DNA of 64,000 nucleotides, taken from assembly GCF_002777255.1 (NCBI RefSeq), contig NZ_CP017634.1, forward strand, positions 4,538,903-4,602,902, in the 5' to 3' direction. The notes below the pieces were generated by a model, which worked only from the letters and a program-made list of their open reading frames with translations, made no database searches and was not told the origin of the DNA. Position numbers and translations under genes: made by a program. The DNA is from Candidatus Formimonas warabiya. GTDB taxonomy: Bacteria > Bacillota > Dehalobacteriia > Dehalobacteriales > Dehalobacteriaceae. Positions 7,458 through 15,467 of the stretch are shown piece by piece. Position 1 is the stretch's first letter, and the number at the start of each line of letters is the position of its first letter.

Positions 7458-8894
7458 TTGCTGCATTTATTATTTACGGAAGACCGGAGCAGTTCAATCG
7501 CATTAAAGTACAAGAATCAGAAAGTAAGCTATAGCCAATTGCAGGATCAGGTTGTACTTTTCAGAGAGTATTTTTATGACCAGGGTATTGGGCAGGGAGA
7601 AAATGTTGGTTTGTTTTGCCACAATTCTCCGGAATTTATTTATGCTTATTTAGCCATAGTCAGTTTGGGGGCAGTAGTAGTTCCCATCAATAATATGCTG
7701 ACTCCCCGGGAGGTTTCCTTCATCATTGAAGACGCCGGGATCAAGAATTTGGTGACAAAGCAGTTTATGGAATTGCCGCAAAAGGTCAATCAGCTGGTTT
7801 TATCAGATTTCATCCCGACTTTGCAGAATCTAACCGTGAGGCAAAGTCTAGCTAATTTAGCTTTCAATGGGGAAAAAGAGTGTGTAATTATTTATACTTC
7901 CGGAACCACCGGTTATCCTAAAGGAGCTGTATTATCGTTTAATAATTTGATCAGTAATGCCGGGGCAATTGGTCAGGTTCTTCAATTAAATAATAGTGAT
8001 AATTCATTGTGCGTTTTGCCTATGTTCCATAGCTTTGCCTGGACCGTGACGGTAGTGGCCTCTCTCCTCAAAGGAGCCTGTGTTACTATTATGGCGGCAT
8101 TTTTACCCAAAGATGTGATCACCACGATCCGGGAGCAGGGGGTGACTGTTGTCTGCGGGGTTCCGTCCATGTTTAATTACTATGCTTCCTTGGGTACCCC
8201 GGAGGACTTTGCCGGGGTGAGATTGTTTGTATCCGGAGGGGCCTCTCTGCCCGTTGAGGTTATGAACCAGTTCCACCAAAAAATTGGCAAACCAATCATG
8301 GAAGGATATGGGCTTTCTGAGGCTTCTCCCGTTGTGACCATGAATCCTTTGGAGCGAGGCAAGATTGGTTCCATTGGGGTTGCTATTCCAGGTGTAGAGA
8401 TAAAAATAGTGGATGCGGATGGAAATACGCTTCCTCCTGGTGAGATCGGAGAACTAATTACCAGGGGATCCAATGTGATGAAAGGGTATTTTAATCTGCC
8501 TGAAGAAACGAAAAAAACAATTATTGAAAAGTGGCTTCATACGGGAGATCTTGCCTATGCTGATGAGGAAGGATACTATTTTATTGTAGACCGGCTGAAA
8601 GACATCATTATTGTGGGAGGTCTGAATATTTACCCCCGGGAGATTGAAGAGGTGATTTATCAATATCCTGGGATACGGGAGGCCGCCGTAATCGGAGAAA
8701 AAGATCCTGTCAGGGGTGAAATAGTCCGTGCCTATATTGTCCTGCAAGAAGGAGCAGAATTTGATGGGAAATCCTTCAAGAACTTTTTGCAGAAGAATCT
8801 TGCCCATTATAAAATACCCAAGAAAATTATTCAGTTGACGGAACTGCCCAAAAATGCTACAGGGAAAATATTAAAAAAAGAGTTAAAGATCTAA
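7458..8894 (+). CDS. AMP-dependent acyl-CoA synthetase (long-chain fatty acid-CoA ligase-like)
   Basis: 478 residues of the ANL adenylating family, activating a carboxylic acid to acyl-AMP and then acyl-CoA. Visible motifs: A3 loop YTSGTTGYPKGA, PMFHSFAWT, A5 GYGLSEASPV, A7 HTGDLAYADEEGYYFIVDR, A8 LKDIIIVGGLNIYPREIEE, and the C-terminal catalytic lysine in NATGKILKKEL. It is closest in pattern to LcfB-type ligases but 25-40 residues shorter at the N-terminus, which is why the TTG at 7458 is uncertain: the nearest GGAG is 12 bases away. The gene stands alone, with a forward REP 250 bases before it and a reverse REP 38 bases after it. Confidence 0.88.
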   Translation: MLHLLFTEDRSSSIALKYKNQKVSYSQLQDQVVLFREYFYDQGIGQGENVGLFCHNSPEFIYAYLAIVSLGAVVVPINNMLTPREVSFIIEDAGIKNLVTKQFMELPQKVNQLVLSDFIPTLQNLTVRQSLANLAFNGEKECVIIYTSGTTGYPKGAVLSFNNLISNAGAIGQVLQLNNSDNSLCVLPMFHSFAWTVTVVASLLKGACVTIMAAFLPKDVITTIREQGVTVVCGVPSMFNYYASLGTPEDFAGVRLFVSGGASLPVEVMNQFHQKIGKPIMEGYGLSEASPVVTMNPLERGKIGSIGVAIPGVEIKIVDADGNTLPPGEIGELITRGSNVMKGYFNLPEETKKTIIEKWLHTGDLAYADEEGYYFIVDRLKDIIIVGGLNIYPREIEEVIYQYPGIREAAVIGEKDPVRGEIVRAYIVLQEGAEFDGKSFKNFLQKNLAHYKIPKKIIQLTELPKNATGKILKKELKI

Positions 8895-8931
8895 AAGATC
8901 AGATATGTTGTGGGACAGGCAAACTGATACA

Positions 8932-8958
8932 ATGTCAGGGGACCTGTCCCCTTGACAT
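8932..8958 (-). repeat. REP palindrome
   Basis: ATGTCAGGGGACCTGTCCCC then TTGACAT, reverse orientation, between the acyl-CoA ligase and the YqeY gene. Its right arm ends in TTGACA; 17 bases later TTTATT could act as a weak -10 for the YqeY gene. Confidence 0.9.
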
Positions 8959-9051
8959 TTAGATATTTTTTACTTTTATTTTTAGCTTAAAATGGATAAA
9001 TATATTATTAGTGGTATTATATGATTCTAATAGAAAAGAGAGGGAAGAAAA

Positions 9052-9504
9052 ATGACAATTCTCATGAAAATCAAAGGAGACCTTCTGGAGGCGCGTAAGT
9101 CGGATCATCCAGTGAAGAAAAATCTTATCTCCACCTTGTATGCAGAAACAGCAATGCTGGGAAAAAATAAAGGAAATAGGCCGGTAGAAGAGATTACAGA
9201 TGAGGAAACCTTGGCTGTGATTAAAAAGTTTATAAAAGGGGCGGAAGAATCTTATCAGATCTCCCTGGCCAATAACCGGCAGGATAAAGCGGCGCTGGCT
9301 CAGGAGGAACTGGACATTTTGAAAGCCTATCTCCCGGCACAATTAAGTGAAGAGTTTCTGGAGCAGTTTGTGAAAGACTTTTTGGAAAGGTCTCCCCAAA
9401 AGGGCAAGCAGGTAATCGGACTGATCATGAAAGAGCTTAACCAGCATTATCAGGGCCAATTTGACGGCAGAAAGGCAAATGAAATCATTTCCCGGTTGAT
9501 CTAA
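9052..9504 (+). CDS. yqeY: GatB/YqeY domain protein
   Basis: 150 residues, cytosolic, full length for YqeY. The N-terminal KIKGDLLEARKSDHPVKKNL and ILKAYLPAQLSEEFLEQFVK, then the C-terminal GKQVIGLIMKELNQHY, correspond to the domain shared with the tail of the tRNA amidotransferase subunit GatB. The stand-alone protein probably binds tRNA or modulates tRNA-dependent amidation; its exact role is not established. The gene is usually near rpsU or phoH genes but here it is isolated between two REP palindromes. GAGAGGGAAGAAA precedes the ATG. Confidence 0.88.
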   Translation: MTILMKIKGDLLEARKSDHPVKKNLISTLYAETAMLGKNKGNRPVEEITDEETLAVIKKFIKGAEESYQISLANNRQDKAALAQEELDILKAYLPAQLSEEFLEQFVKDFLERSPQKGKQVIGLIMKELNQHYQGQFDGRKANEIISRLI

Positions 9505-9537
9505 ATTATGGGGCCATAGTTGCCAAAGGAAGGCAAA

Positions 9538-9564
9538 ATGTCAAGGGACCTGTCCCCTTGACAT
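9538..9564 (-). repeat. REP palindrome
   Basis: ATGTCAAGGGACCTGTCCCC then TTGACAT, a consensus reverse-orientation copy, 34 bases after the YqeY stop. Confidence 0.92.
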
Positions 9565-9664
9565 TTTGGCATTTATTGAAAAGATTTTTTTAACTTGATG
9601 ATATTAAATGGAAACAAAAGGCAGCCGCCTTTCGTCAAAACAAGAAAAAGGAAGGAGCTGTTTT

Positions 9665-10075
9665 ATGAAATCCACAAGAACTGCTGCTGTTTGCCTGAGT
9701 GTGGCCATGGTGGTCATCTTGCTGGCAAGCCTTACCGGCTGTCAATCTTCCGCCCAGGACGACATGCAGCAACAGGCTGAACTAGCCTTGATTTCATTAT
9801 CTAATGGGGCGGCTGCTTTTGCTCCCTATAGCGAGGTCCCGGTTACCCTTAGCCCAGCGGTAGAGACTTACCGGGTAGCCGCTGATCTGAGTAACCTTAC
9901 CAACAAGGACCGCTTCGACTTCTCTCCCGAAGCGCAAAAGCTCCTGGGCAAGAACGGTTTTGTGGTGGCTCCAAGCTCACACCGGGAGTTTTTCAGCGTC
10001 TACGAGATCAACCGCTACGAGACGATTCCCAACTTTGTTACCACCGACGCGATGCTGCACAATTACCACCTGTAG
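9665..10075 (+). pseudogene. Truncated DUF3160-type lipoprotein
   Basis: 136 residues with a lipoprotein signal peptide (lipobox LTGC near residue 23) and the beginning of what I recognise as a DUF3160 domain (FDFSPEAQKLLGKNGFVV, EFFSVYEINRYETIPNFV, TTDAMLHNYHL). Family members run to several hundred residues; this one stops right after YHL, and a REP palindrome starts at the next base. The simplest reading is that a deletion or insertion tied to the REP removed the rest. The start at 9665 has AAGGAGC in front of it; an upstream ATG at 9608 would hide the signal peptide. The product, if made, is probably non-functional. Confidence 0.65.
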
Positions 10076-10264
10076 TATGTCATGGGGACAGGTCCCTTGA
10101 CATAATCAAAGGAAAAACCCTTGACAGAGGTGACCGGTTAAAACACGGATTTTCGGAGGGGATTTTTTCCCGAGAGAGATGGCACTTATCAGGATTAAAC
10201 CGTGAAATGGTAAGAAAGATAATGATGTAAAGGGGCAGGTCTCAACAACCTGCCCTTTGACATG
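10076..10264 (+). mobile_element. RAYT-derived deletion element (MITE-like), 189 bp
   Basis: It starts with a forward REP (10076-10104) and ends in a degraded one (10231-10264, GGGGCAGGTCTC...CTTTGACATG). The inside keeps the 3' end of the RAYT gene: 10193-10230 reads GLNREMVRKIMM in frame, against GLNRETVRKITM in the intact transposase at 11.9 kb. It begins directly at the truncation point of the DUF3160 lipoprotein. Confidence 0.75.
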
Positions 10265-10287
10265 TTAATTAAAGGGAATAGGACGAT

Positions 10288-11028
10288 TTAATAGTTGTAT
10301 ATGATCGTGATGTTCGCTTCAACCTTTAATTCCCCACCGGATATGGGTGTAGAGGCAGCGTCTGCGGCCCGGATGGATTTGACATCAGCTAAGTAGGTGA
10401 TTGGCGGCGCGGAAGCAGAGGAACCTTCAATAATTTGGAAGGGTTCTTTAACGGTGACGCCGGCAGCTTTGGCAATAGCCGTAGCCTTTGCCTTAGCACT
10501 GACAACTGCTTGATCTAGAGCCTGGAGATAAATGGTATCTCTTTCCTGATCGGTAATGCCGAAATAAATGGAGTTTGCCTCATTTACACCTTGTTTTACG
10601 GTCATATCAAGAACGTTACTTACCTTAGCCAAGTCCGTTGTCACTTGAATGGTGTTGGTGACATCATACCCTGCCAGAACGCTGACATTGTCTTTGTAGT
10701 TGTAGCGAGGGTGAATATCATAGGAAACGGTTTTAATTTTGTCTTTTGGGATTCCGAGATCTGCTAACGCTTTGTAAACCAGGTCCATTTTTTTTGCATT
10801 GTCACTTTGGGCAATGGTAGCATCTTTATTAAAGGTAGCTACGCCTATACTCACGTAGGCAATGGTCGGTGTTACGGTGATACTGGATGTCCCTTGAACT
10901 GTAATAGAATTTTGCGGCTGGGCAGTATCTCCGGCAGAAGCAACCGGTGCCGGGTCTAGAAAAGAGCCGGCAAATAAACCGATAACGAGCATGAGAGCTA
11001 AACTAACGGTAAAGAAAGCTTTTTTCAT
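10288..11028 (-). CDS. SIMPL (DUF541) domain secreted protein
   Basis: 246 residues with a signal peptide (MKKAFFTVSLALMLVIGLFA) and a SIMPL domain: ITVQGTSSITVTPTIAYVSIGV at the start, the IKTVSYDIHPRY and VTNTIQVTTDLAKVSNVLD segments, and the C-terminal KVEANITIIYNY strand. SIMPL proteins are periplasmic or extracellular, form ring-like oligomers and have been linked to oxidative or envelope stress; no enzymatic activity is known. The ATG at 11028 with GGAGGGAGTT in front is preferred over an ATG 26 codons upstream, which would bury the signal peptide. Monocistronic, convergent with the 10.1 kb element. Confidence 0.85.
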   Translation of the reverse strand: MKKAFFTVSLALMLVIGLFAGSFLDPAPVASAGDTAQPQNSITVQGTSSITVTPTIAYVSIGVATFNKDATIAQSDNAKKMDLVYKALADLGIPKDKIKTVSYDIHPRYNYKDNVSVLAGYDVTNTIQVTTDLAKVSNVLDMTVKQGVNEANSIYFGITDQERDTIYLQALDQAVVSAKAKATAIAKAAGVTVKEPFQIIEGSSASAPPITYLADVKSIRAADAASTPISGGELKVEANITIIYNY

Positions 11029-11124
11029 TACAACTCCCTCCCTGTTTTTTGGATATCTATTAGACGATGATGGAATTAAAAAGTTCCTAAATGCCAGGAT
11101 TGCCACGGGGAAATTGTCAAGGCT

Positions 11125-11991
11125 TGTCAGGGGGACAGGTCCATTGACATAAGTTTGATGTTATGGTTAAATTTGTATATGGAGGTGAAATTATGCCGAG
11201 ATATGCCCGAAAAAGAAGTAAGACGCATCTTTATCATGTTATGTTAAGAGGAAATAACCGGGAAAAAATATTTAGTGATGAAGCGGATAAATTAAAAATC
11301 ATCAATATATTGGAAGATAAAAAGAAAGATAGGGAATACTGTCTTTATGCTTACTGTGTAATGGATAATCATATTCATCTCATTATCAAAGAAGATATGA
11401 GCCCGGTATCCCGTATCGTAAAACGGATCGCAGCAAGCTATTCTTATTATTTCAATAAAAAATATACGCGTATTGGTCATGTTTTTCAGGAAAGATATAA
11501 AAGCGAAAATATAGAAGACGAAAGGTATCTTTTGTCTGCGATCAGGTATGTCCATCAAAATCCTTTAAAAGCAGGGATAGGGACCCTTGAGGGATATAAA
11601 TGGAGCAGCTACGGAGACTATCTGGGAAAGGGAAGAAAGGTTGCCGATACAGGTGAACTGTTAAAGATGATATCAGATTCCAAGGAGAGTGCCCTGTCAG
11701 AGTTTATACGATTAAATCAAGAATTTTCCGAGGAAACTTTTCTGGATATCGTTGAAGACAAAGAAATTAATGAGAGCAATGTGGCTGATTATATTGGCAG
11801 GTATTTATCTGAAAAGGGATTGAATCAGGAAGACTTGAAAAGTGCGGACTTCAAGTCAGTAAGAGAGGAACTGATCAGGTTTCTACTGGAGAGATCAAAT
11901 CTTTCGGGAAGAAGAATTGCATCAAGCCTGGGATTAAACCGTGAGACGGTAAGAAAAATAACAATGTCAAGGGACCTGTCCCCCTGACATT
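11125..11991 (+). mobile_element. Intact RAYT transposon bounded by an inverted REP pair
   Basis: A forward REP (11125-11149, TGTCAGGGGGACAGGTCC then ATTGACA) and a reverse REP (11963-11991) enclose one gene, the REP-associated transposase. The right REP overlaps the last codons of the gene. This is the only complete copy in the window and the likely source of the three shortened elements. No target duplication is visible, as expected for IS200/IS605-like enzymes. Confidence 0.85.
11193..11987 (+). CDS. REP-associated tyrosine transposase (RAYT, IS200/IS605 Y1 family)
   Basis: 264 residues. The HUH motif is His60-Ile-His62 in MDNHIHLII, and the catalytic tyrosine is most likely Tyr119 in AIRYVHQNPLKAG, the RAYT hallmark. 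YHVMLRGNNRE at the N-terminus and GHVFQERYKSE are also family patterns. After the Y1 domain comes a C-terminal helix-turn-helix (LSGRRIASSLGLNRETVRKI), which may help REP recognition. RAYTs nick and join single-stranded REP hairpins. TGGAGGTG lies 6 bases before the chosen ATG. The gene appears intact; its final MSRDLSP and stop codon are encoded by the right-hand REP. Confidence 0.92.
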   Translation: MPRYARKRSKTHLYHVMLRGNNREKIFSDEADKLKIINILEDKKKDREYCLYAYCVMDNHIHLIIKEDMSPVSRIVKRIAASYSYYFNKKYTRIGHVFQERYKSENIEDERYLLSAIRYVHQNPLKAGIGTLEGYKWSSYGDYLGKGRKVADTGELLKMISDSKESALSEFIRLNQEFSEETFLDIVEDKEINESNVADYIGRYLSEKGLNQEDLKSADFKSVREELIRFLLERSNLSGRRIASSLGLNRETVRKITMSRDLSP

Positions 11992-12060
11992 GTAGCTTAG
12001 CAAGACAGGTCAAGAAAAGCAATGATCCGATGTGATATCCTTTATGCAGGAGGTAAGAAT

Positions 12061-12963
12061 ATGGAGAGCTGGGAAAAGATTCTTGCTGTTCAGCATATGC
12101 AGGATTATATTGAAGAGCATCTGACCGAGCCCATTACGCTATTGATGCTTTCAAAAGCAGCAGGATATTCACCTTGGCACAGTGCGCGGATCTTTAAGGA
12201 ACTGACCGGAAAGGCGCCTTTTGAGTACATTCGAGCGCTTCGGTTGTCCTGGGCAGCCGTGAAGCTGCATGATCAGGATGTTAAAATAATCGATGTGGCC
12301 TTTGACTTTGTGTTTGACTCCCACGAGGGTTTTACCAGGGCCTTTTCTAAGCAGTTCGGCATGACGCCGAAATACTACAGTAAAAATACGCCGCCGCTGA
12401 AGCTTTTTCTCCCCGGCCATGCCCGTGATTATTACCTCACACTGCAAAAAGGAGATGGGAAAGTGTCTAAAAATCTGAATACTGTTTTTGTTCAGGTGGT
12501 TGACCGGCCGGCCAGAAAGCTGATTTTAAAGCGAGGAATGAAAGCGGCCCATTACTTTGAATACTGTGAGGAAGTCGGCTGTGAAGTATGGAATATCCTT
12601 TCCGGCATTAAAGAAGCATTGTATGAGCCAATCGGCATGTGGCTGCCGGAAAACCTGAAAAGGCCCGGCACATCGGTATACGCCCAAGGCGTGGAGGTTC
12701 CCGTGAATTATACGGGAAAAGTACCGGAGGGATACGAACTGATGGAATTACCGCCATGCAAGATGATGGTTTTTCAAGGACCGCCCTTTGACGATGAAAA
12801 ATTTGAAGAGGCCATCGGGGAACTGTGGACAGTGATGAAAAACTACAATCCTGAGATTTACGGATTTAAATGGGCTGATGAAGACGGGCCCAGGTTCCAG
12901 CTTGCCCCTATGGGATACCGGGGTTACATTGAGGCAAGGCCGGTCAGGCAAATAAACGTCTGA
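12061..12963 (+). CDS. AraC-family regulator with C-terminal GyrI-like effector domain
   Basis: 300 residues: two N-terminal helix-turn-helix motifs (ITLLMLSKAAGYSPWHSARIF and IIDVAFDFVFDSHEGFTRAF, ending in GMTPKYY) followed by a linker and a GyrI/SoxS-effector-like ligand domain (FVQVVDRPARKLILKRG, then ELMELPPCKMMVFQGPPF). This order is typical of Rob/BltR-type multidrug- or peptide-responsive activators. GCAGGAGG precedes the ATG at 12061; a 13-codon extension upstream lacks a ribosome site. No obvious target gene is adjacent. A decayed GyrI-like tail follows it. Confidence 0.85.
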   Translation: MESWEKILAVQHMQDYIEEHLTEPITLLMLSKAAGYSPWHSARIFKELTGKAPFEYIRALRLSWAAVKLHDQDVKIIDVAFDFVFDSHEGFTRAFSKQFGMTPKYYSKNTPPLKLFLPGHARDYYLTLQKGDGKVSKNLNTVFVQVVDRPARKLILKRGMKAAHYFEYCEEVGCEVWNILSGIKEALYEPIGMWLPENLKRPGTSVYAQGVEVPVNYTGKVPEGYELMELPPCKMMVFQGPPFDDEKFEEAIGELWTVMKNYNPEIYGFKWADEDGPRFQLAPMGYRGYIEARPVRQINV

Positions 12964-12989
12964 AAAAAACTACCTAGCAGTACCCGAAA

Positions 12990-13137
12990 GGATGGATAAA
13001 ATCCACAACCAGTAAAGCGTCTCATCTTACGGGCTATGAGCATGCTGAGGCGCCGGAGATAGAAGTTTACTCTCCGGGGAATCCTGAATCTGGGGATTAC
13101 TGTTATGAGGTTGACCCCGATCATCAATGAGACATAA
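12990..13137 (+). pseudogene. Decayed C-terminus of a GyrI-like effector-binding protein
   Basis: Translating from 12990 gives TTSKASHLTGYEHAEAPEIE, then VYSPGNPESGDYCYEV, a clear match to the end of GyrI-like ligand domains (the pattern apdIEvY..G....dY..eiWiPi). The frame then breaks at about 13111 and continues one frame over as PIINET and a stop at 13135-13137. No start codon or N-terminal part is left. It lies 27 bases after the AraC/GyrI gene but does not repeat that gene's own C-terminus, so it comes from a different family member. Confidence 0.6.
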
Positions 13138-13186
13138 ACAAAAAACCTTATCTTCCTTTAATTGAAAAAGGGGATAAGGTTTTCTT
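13138..13186 (-). terminator. Terminator, leftward
   Basis: On the minus strand AACCTTATCCCC pairs with GGAAGATAAGGTT, followed by TTTTTTG. It lies downstream of the Hsp20 gene. Confidence 0.7.
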
Positions 13187-13253
13187 ATTTTCCTTCTTTG
13201 CTTGGAATCTCATACCCAGTATGACCAATGGAATGTTATCCTCTTTAAATGGA

Positions 13254-13685
13254 TTAATGAAAATCGATGTCGATTCTTTTTCTCGTGTCCCCTTTGGCCT
13301 TGGGCATCCTGATTTCCAACACGCCATTTTTATAGGAGGCCTTTGTCCCATCCGATATCACCTGAACAGGTAAGCCAATAGACCTTTGAAAACGTCCCGC
13401 ATACCGTTCCCGGTGGAAAGCCTGTTCCTCCTTAAATTCATTGGTCCGGCTGATATTACCGGTAATGGTAAGTAAATTATCATGGATTTCGATTTGGACA
13501 TCGTCCTTTTTTTCTAATCCCGGAATTTCGCAAGAAGCGACAACCTCATTTTCCGTTTCAAAAACATCAACCCTGGGACCGGTTACATTGTGCTCAAGGT
13601 AACCCCGGCCTTCGTTAAAAAACCTGTCCATTTCTCTGCGCCAGTTTTCCAGATGCCGAAAAGGATCATATGGAACCAATGCCAT
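13254..13685 (-). CDS. Hsp20/alpha-crystallin small heat-shock protein
   Basis: 143 residues. A short N-terminal arm (VPYDPFRHLENWRREMDRFF) precedes an alpha-crystallin domain (PRVDVFETENEVVASCEIPG to LEIRMPKAKG). The A-x-x-x-G-V-L motif appears as ASYKNGVLEIRMPK. ATP-independent holdase that keeps unfolding proteins soluble. GGGGTG lies before the ATG at 13685. No CIRCE or HrcA site is visible in front. Monocistronic, with a terminator downstream. Confidence 0.93.
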   Translation of the reverse strand: MALVPYDPFRHLENWRREMDRFFNEGRGYLEHNVTGPRVDVFETENEVVASCEIPGLEKKDDVQIEIHDNLLTITGNISRTNEFKEEQAFHRERYAGRFQRSIGLPVQVISDGTKASYKNGVLEIRMPKAKGDTRKRIDIDFH

Positions 13686-13918
13686 GATTTTTCACCCCTT
13701 AAACATTATTATTTTAGTCTGCATCGTTTTCCCCATATTATTCTTCGAAAATTGCGTAAGTAAATGAGAGAGAGCACATTATGGGAGGAAGGGCAATTTT
13801 TTTATGACACCATTAGGCTTGGAAAGACATAGACGAAGATTTTTCGCATATACAATTTATAGAATACGGTGAGGAAAGTAAAAAGCCAAATGTGAATAAA
13901 TTAAGAAAGGAGGAATCT

Positions 13919-14320
13919 ATGATGCACCGGGGGAGAAATATTTATGTCTTGGCCGGGCTCATTTTGTGCTTGGCTATTTTCTCAGGTTGCTGGAAACAGA
14001 CAGGAAAGGAAGTGGTATTAGAAAAACCTCAGCAAGAATATGTGCTGAATGTGGGTGATCTAGCTGTTATTTCGCTGGACGAAAATCCTTCTACCGGCTA
14101 CTCCTGGCACTATACCATCAGTAACGAAGAAGTGGCGGCTTTAGAATCTGAGAGCAATCAAGAAGCGGAAGGAAATGCGGTCGGCACCCCATTGCTCCAT
14201 ACTTGGAAGTTTAAGTGCTTAGAGAAGGGGAATGCAGAGATTCATTTCAAGTATTACCGGGAGTGGGAGGGTCCAAAAACCGTTGTCAAAGATCTCACCT
14301 ATCTCTTATCCGTGAAGTGA
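13919..14320 (+). CDS. Protease inhibitor I42 (chagasin) family lipoprotein
   Basis: 133 residues. Signal peptide with lipobox IFSGC, then a chagasin-like domain with its three loops: NPSTGYSW (the L4-type loop), GTPLLHTWKF in place of the usual GxxG loop, and YYREWEGP (the RPW-type loop). Chagasins block C1 papain-type cysteine proteases; in Firmicutes the role is unproven but the protein would sit on the outer face of the membrane. AAAGGAGG precedes the ATG at 13919; the frame extends nine codons further up without a ribosome site. Monocistronic. Confidence 0.85.
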   Translation: MMHRGRNIYVLAGLILCLAIFSGCWKQTGKEVVLEKPQQEYVLNVGDLAVISLDENPSTGYSWHYTISNEEVAALESESNQEAEGNAVGTPLLHTWKFKCLEKGNAEIHFKYYREWEGPKTVVKDLTYLLSVK

Positions 14321-14502
14321 TGGCGGGTATATAGGCTTGATGCCCTCTAACGATGAAAGACCGGTTCAGAAGGAATGCGCTCATCAGGGTCCGGGCAGCC
14401 AAAGGGCATGAAAAACAAGGACGAATCATGAATTCTCCTTTTTATCACCGGCGAATATACTACTATATGGTGCTCTAACATATAATTTGAAAGGGAATGG
14501 CC

Positions 14503-15444
14503 ATGATGAAGCTTGCTTTGATCGGTTGCGGAAAATGGGGTAGGCATTATCTTAAGACCCTGACTTCCCTAGAAGATTGTGAATTAAGGTGGGTCTGTGA
14601 CTCTGACCCGCAAAAGCTGAAGGATGCTGTTGCTGCTTACCCTCAAATCAAAGGCACGGAAAATAAAGCCGATATATTGAACGACAATTCGGTGCAGGGG
14701 GTTGTTATTGCCACAACACCTGAAAGTCACTACCTGCTGGCAAAGGAATTTATCGGCAGAGGAAAATCCGTTCTCGTCGAAAAACCTGTCACCATTGATC
14801 ATAAAGACAGTATGGATTTAATTCATTTGGCCGCTGCGCAGAACCGCGTATTGATGGCGGGCTACACGTTGATTTACCATCCTGCGGTTAAAAAGATTAA
14901 AAGATTTCTGGAAGAAAATAAGATGAGCGATCATCTCTGCTATTTAAACATGTCGCGCACCAATTCTGCGCCTCAGGTTTCCGGAGTTGATGTCCTGCAT
15001 GATTTGGCAGTTCATGACATTTATCTTTCCCGCCACTTGACCGGCGAAGACCCTGTCTGGGTCATTGCGCAGGGGGGGAGCTCTGTCATCTATATTCTAC
15101 TTGGTTTTCCCCAAGGTAAAATTGCTTCCATTTTTGCAAGTTGTATGCACACGGAAAAAACCAGAAAAATTACCCTGGTTTCCGAAAGAATAAAATTAGT
15201 TTTTGACGATGTGCAGCCGGCGCACAAAAAAATTCAGCTTTTGATGAACGGAGAGAGCAATCATCTTTTTATAGCGGAAGAAAATTTAGAACCCCTGAAA
15301 CGGGAGTGTCTGCACTTCATGGAATGTATCCGGGAAAATAAGGAACCCCACAGTGGTAAAGAGGATATCCGTTTTGTGGCAAAAATTACGGATTACATTG
15401 CCCGCTCCCTGGCCAAAGGGGGCGAGAAAGTGACGATCCGTTGA
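14503..15444 (+). CDS. Gfo/Idh/MocA-family oxidoreductase
   Basis: About 314 residues. N-terminal Rossmann fold with the dinucleotide motif LALIGCGKWGRHYLKTL, and the family signature VLVEKPVTID with its conserved EKP lysine; the C-terminal half is the alpha/beta substrate domain (LHDLAVHDIYLSRHLTG). Members oxidise or reduce sugars and nucleotide sugars; WbpB and GnnA of this family make the 3-keto sugar that a DegT enzyme then aminates, and such a DegT gene lies five genes downstream. AAAGGG supports the ATG at 14503 rather than 14497. First gene of the seven-gene operon ending at 21161, with gaps of at most 23 bases. Confidence 0.87.
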   Translation: MMKLALIGCGKWGRHYLKTLTSLEDCELRWVCDSDPQKLKDAVAAYPQIKGTENKADILNDNSVQGVVIATTPESHYLLAKEFIGRGKSVLVEKPVTIDHKDSMDLIHLAAAQNRVLMAGYTLIYHPAVKKIKRFLEENKMSDHLCYLNMSRTNSAPQVSGVDVLHDLAVHDIYLSRHLTGEDPVWVIAQGGSSVIYILLGFPQGKIASIFASCMHTEKTRKITLVSERIKLVFDDVQPAHKKIQLLMNGESNHLFIAEENLEPLKRECLHFMECIRENKEPHSGKEDIRFVAKITDYIARSLAKGGEKVTIR

Positions 15445-15467
15445 TGAAATAAAGGCCAGGGGGAACC

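Noticed and set aside
13138..13253. Small gene between the GyrI remnant and hsp20
   Set aside because: Only antisense frames running into hsp20; the stretch is explained by the leftward terminator.
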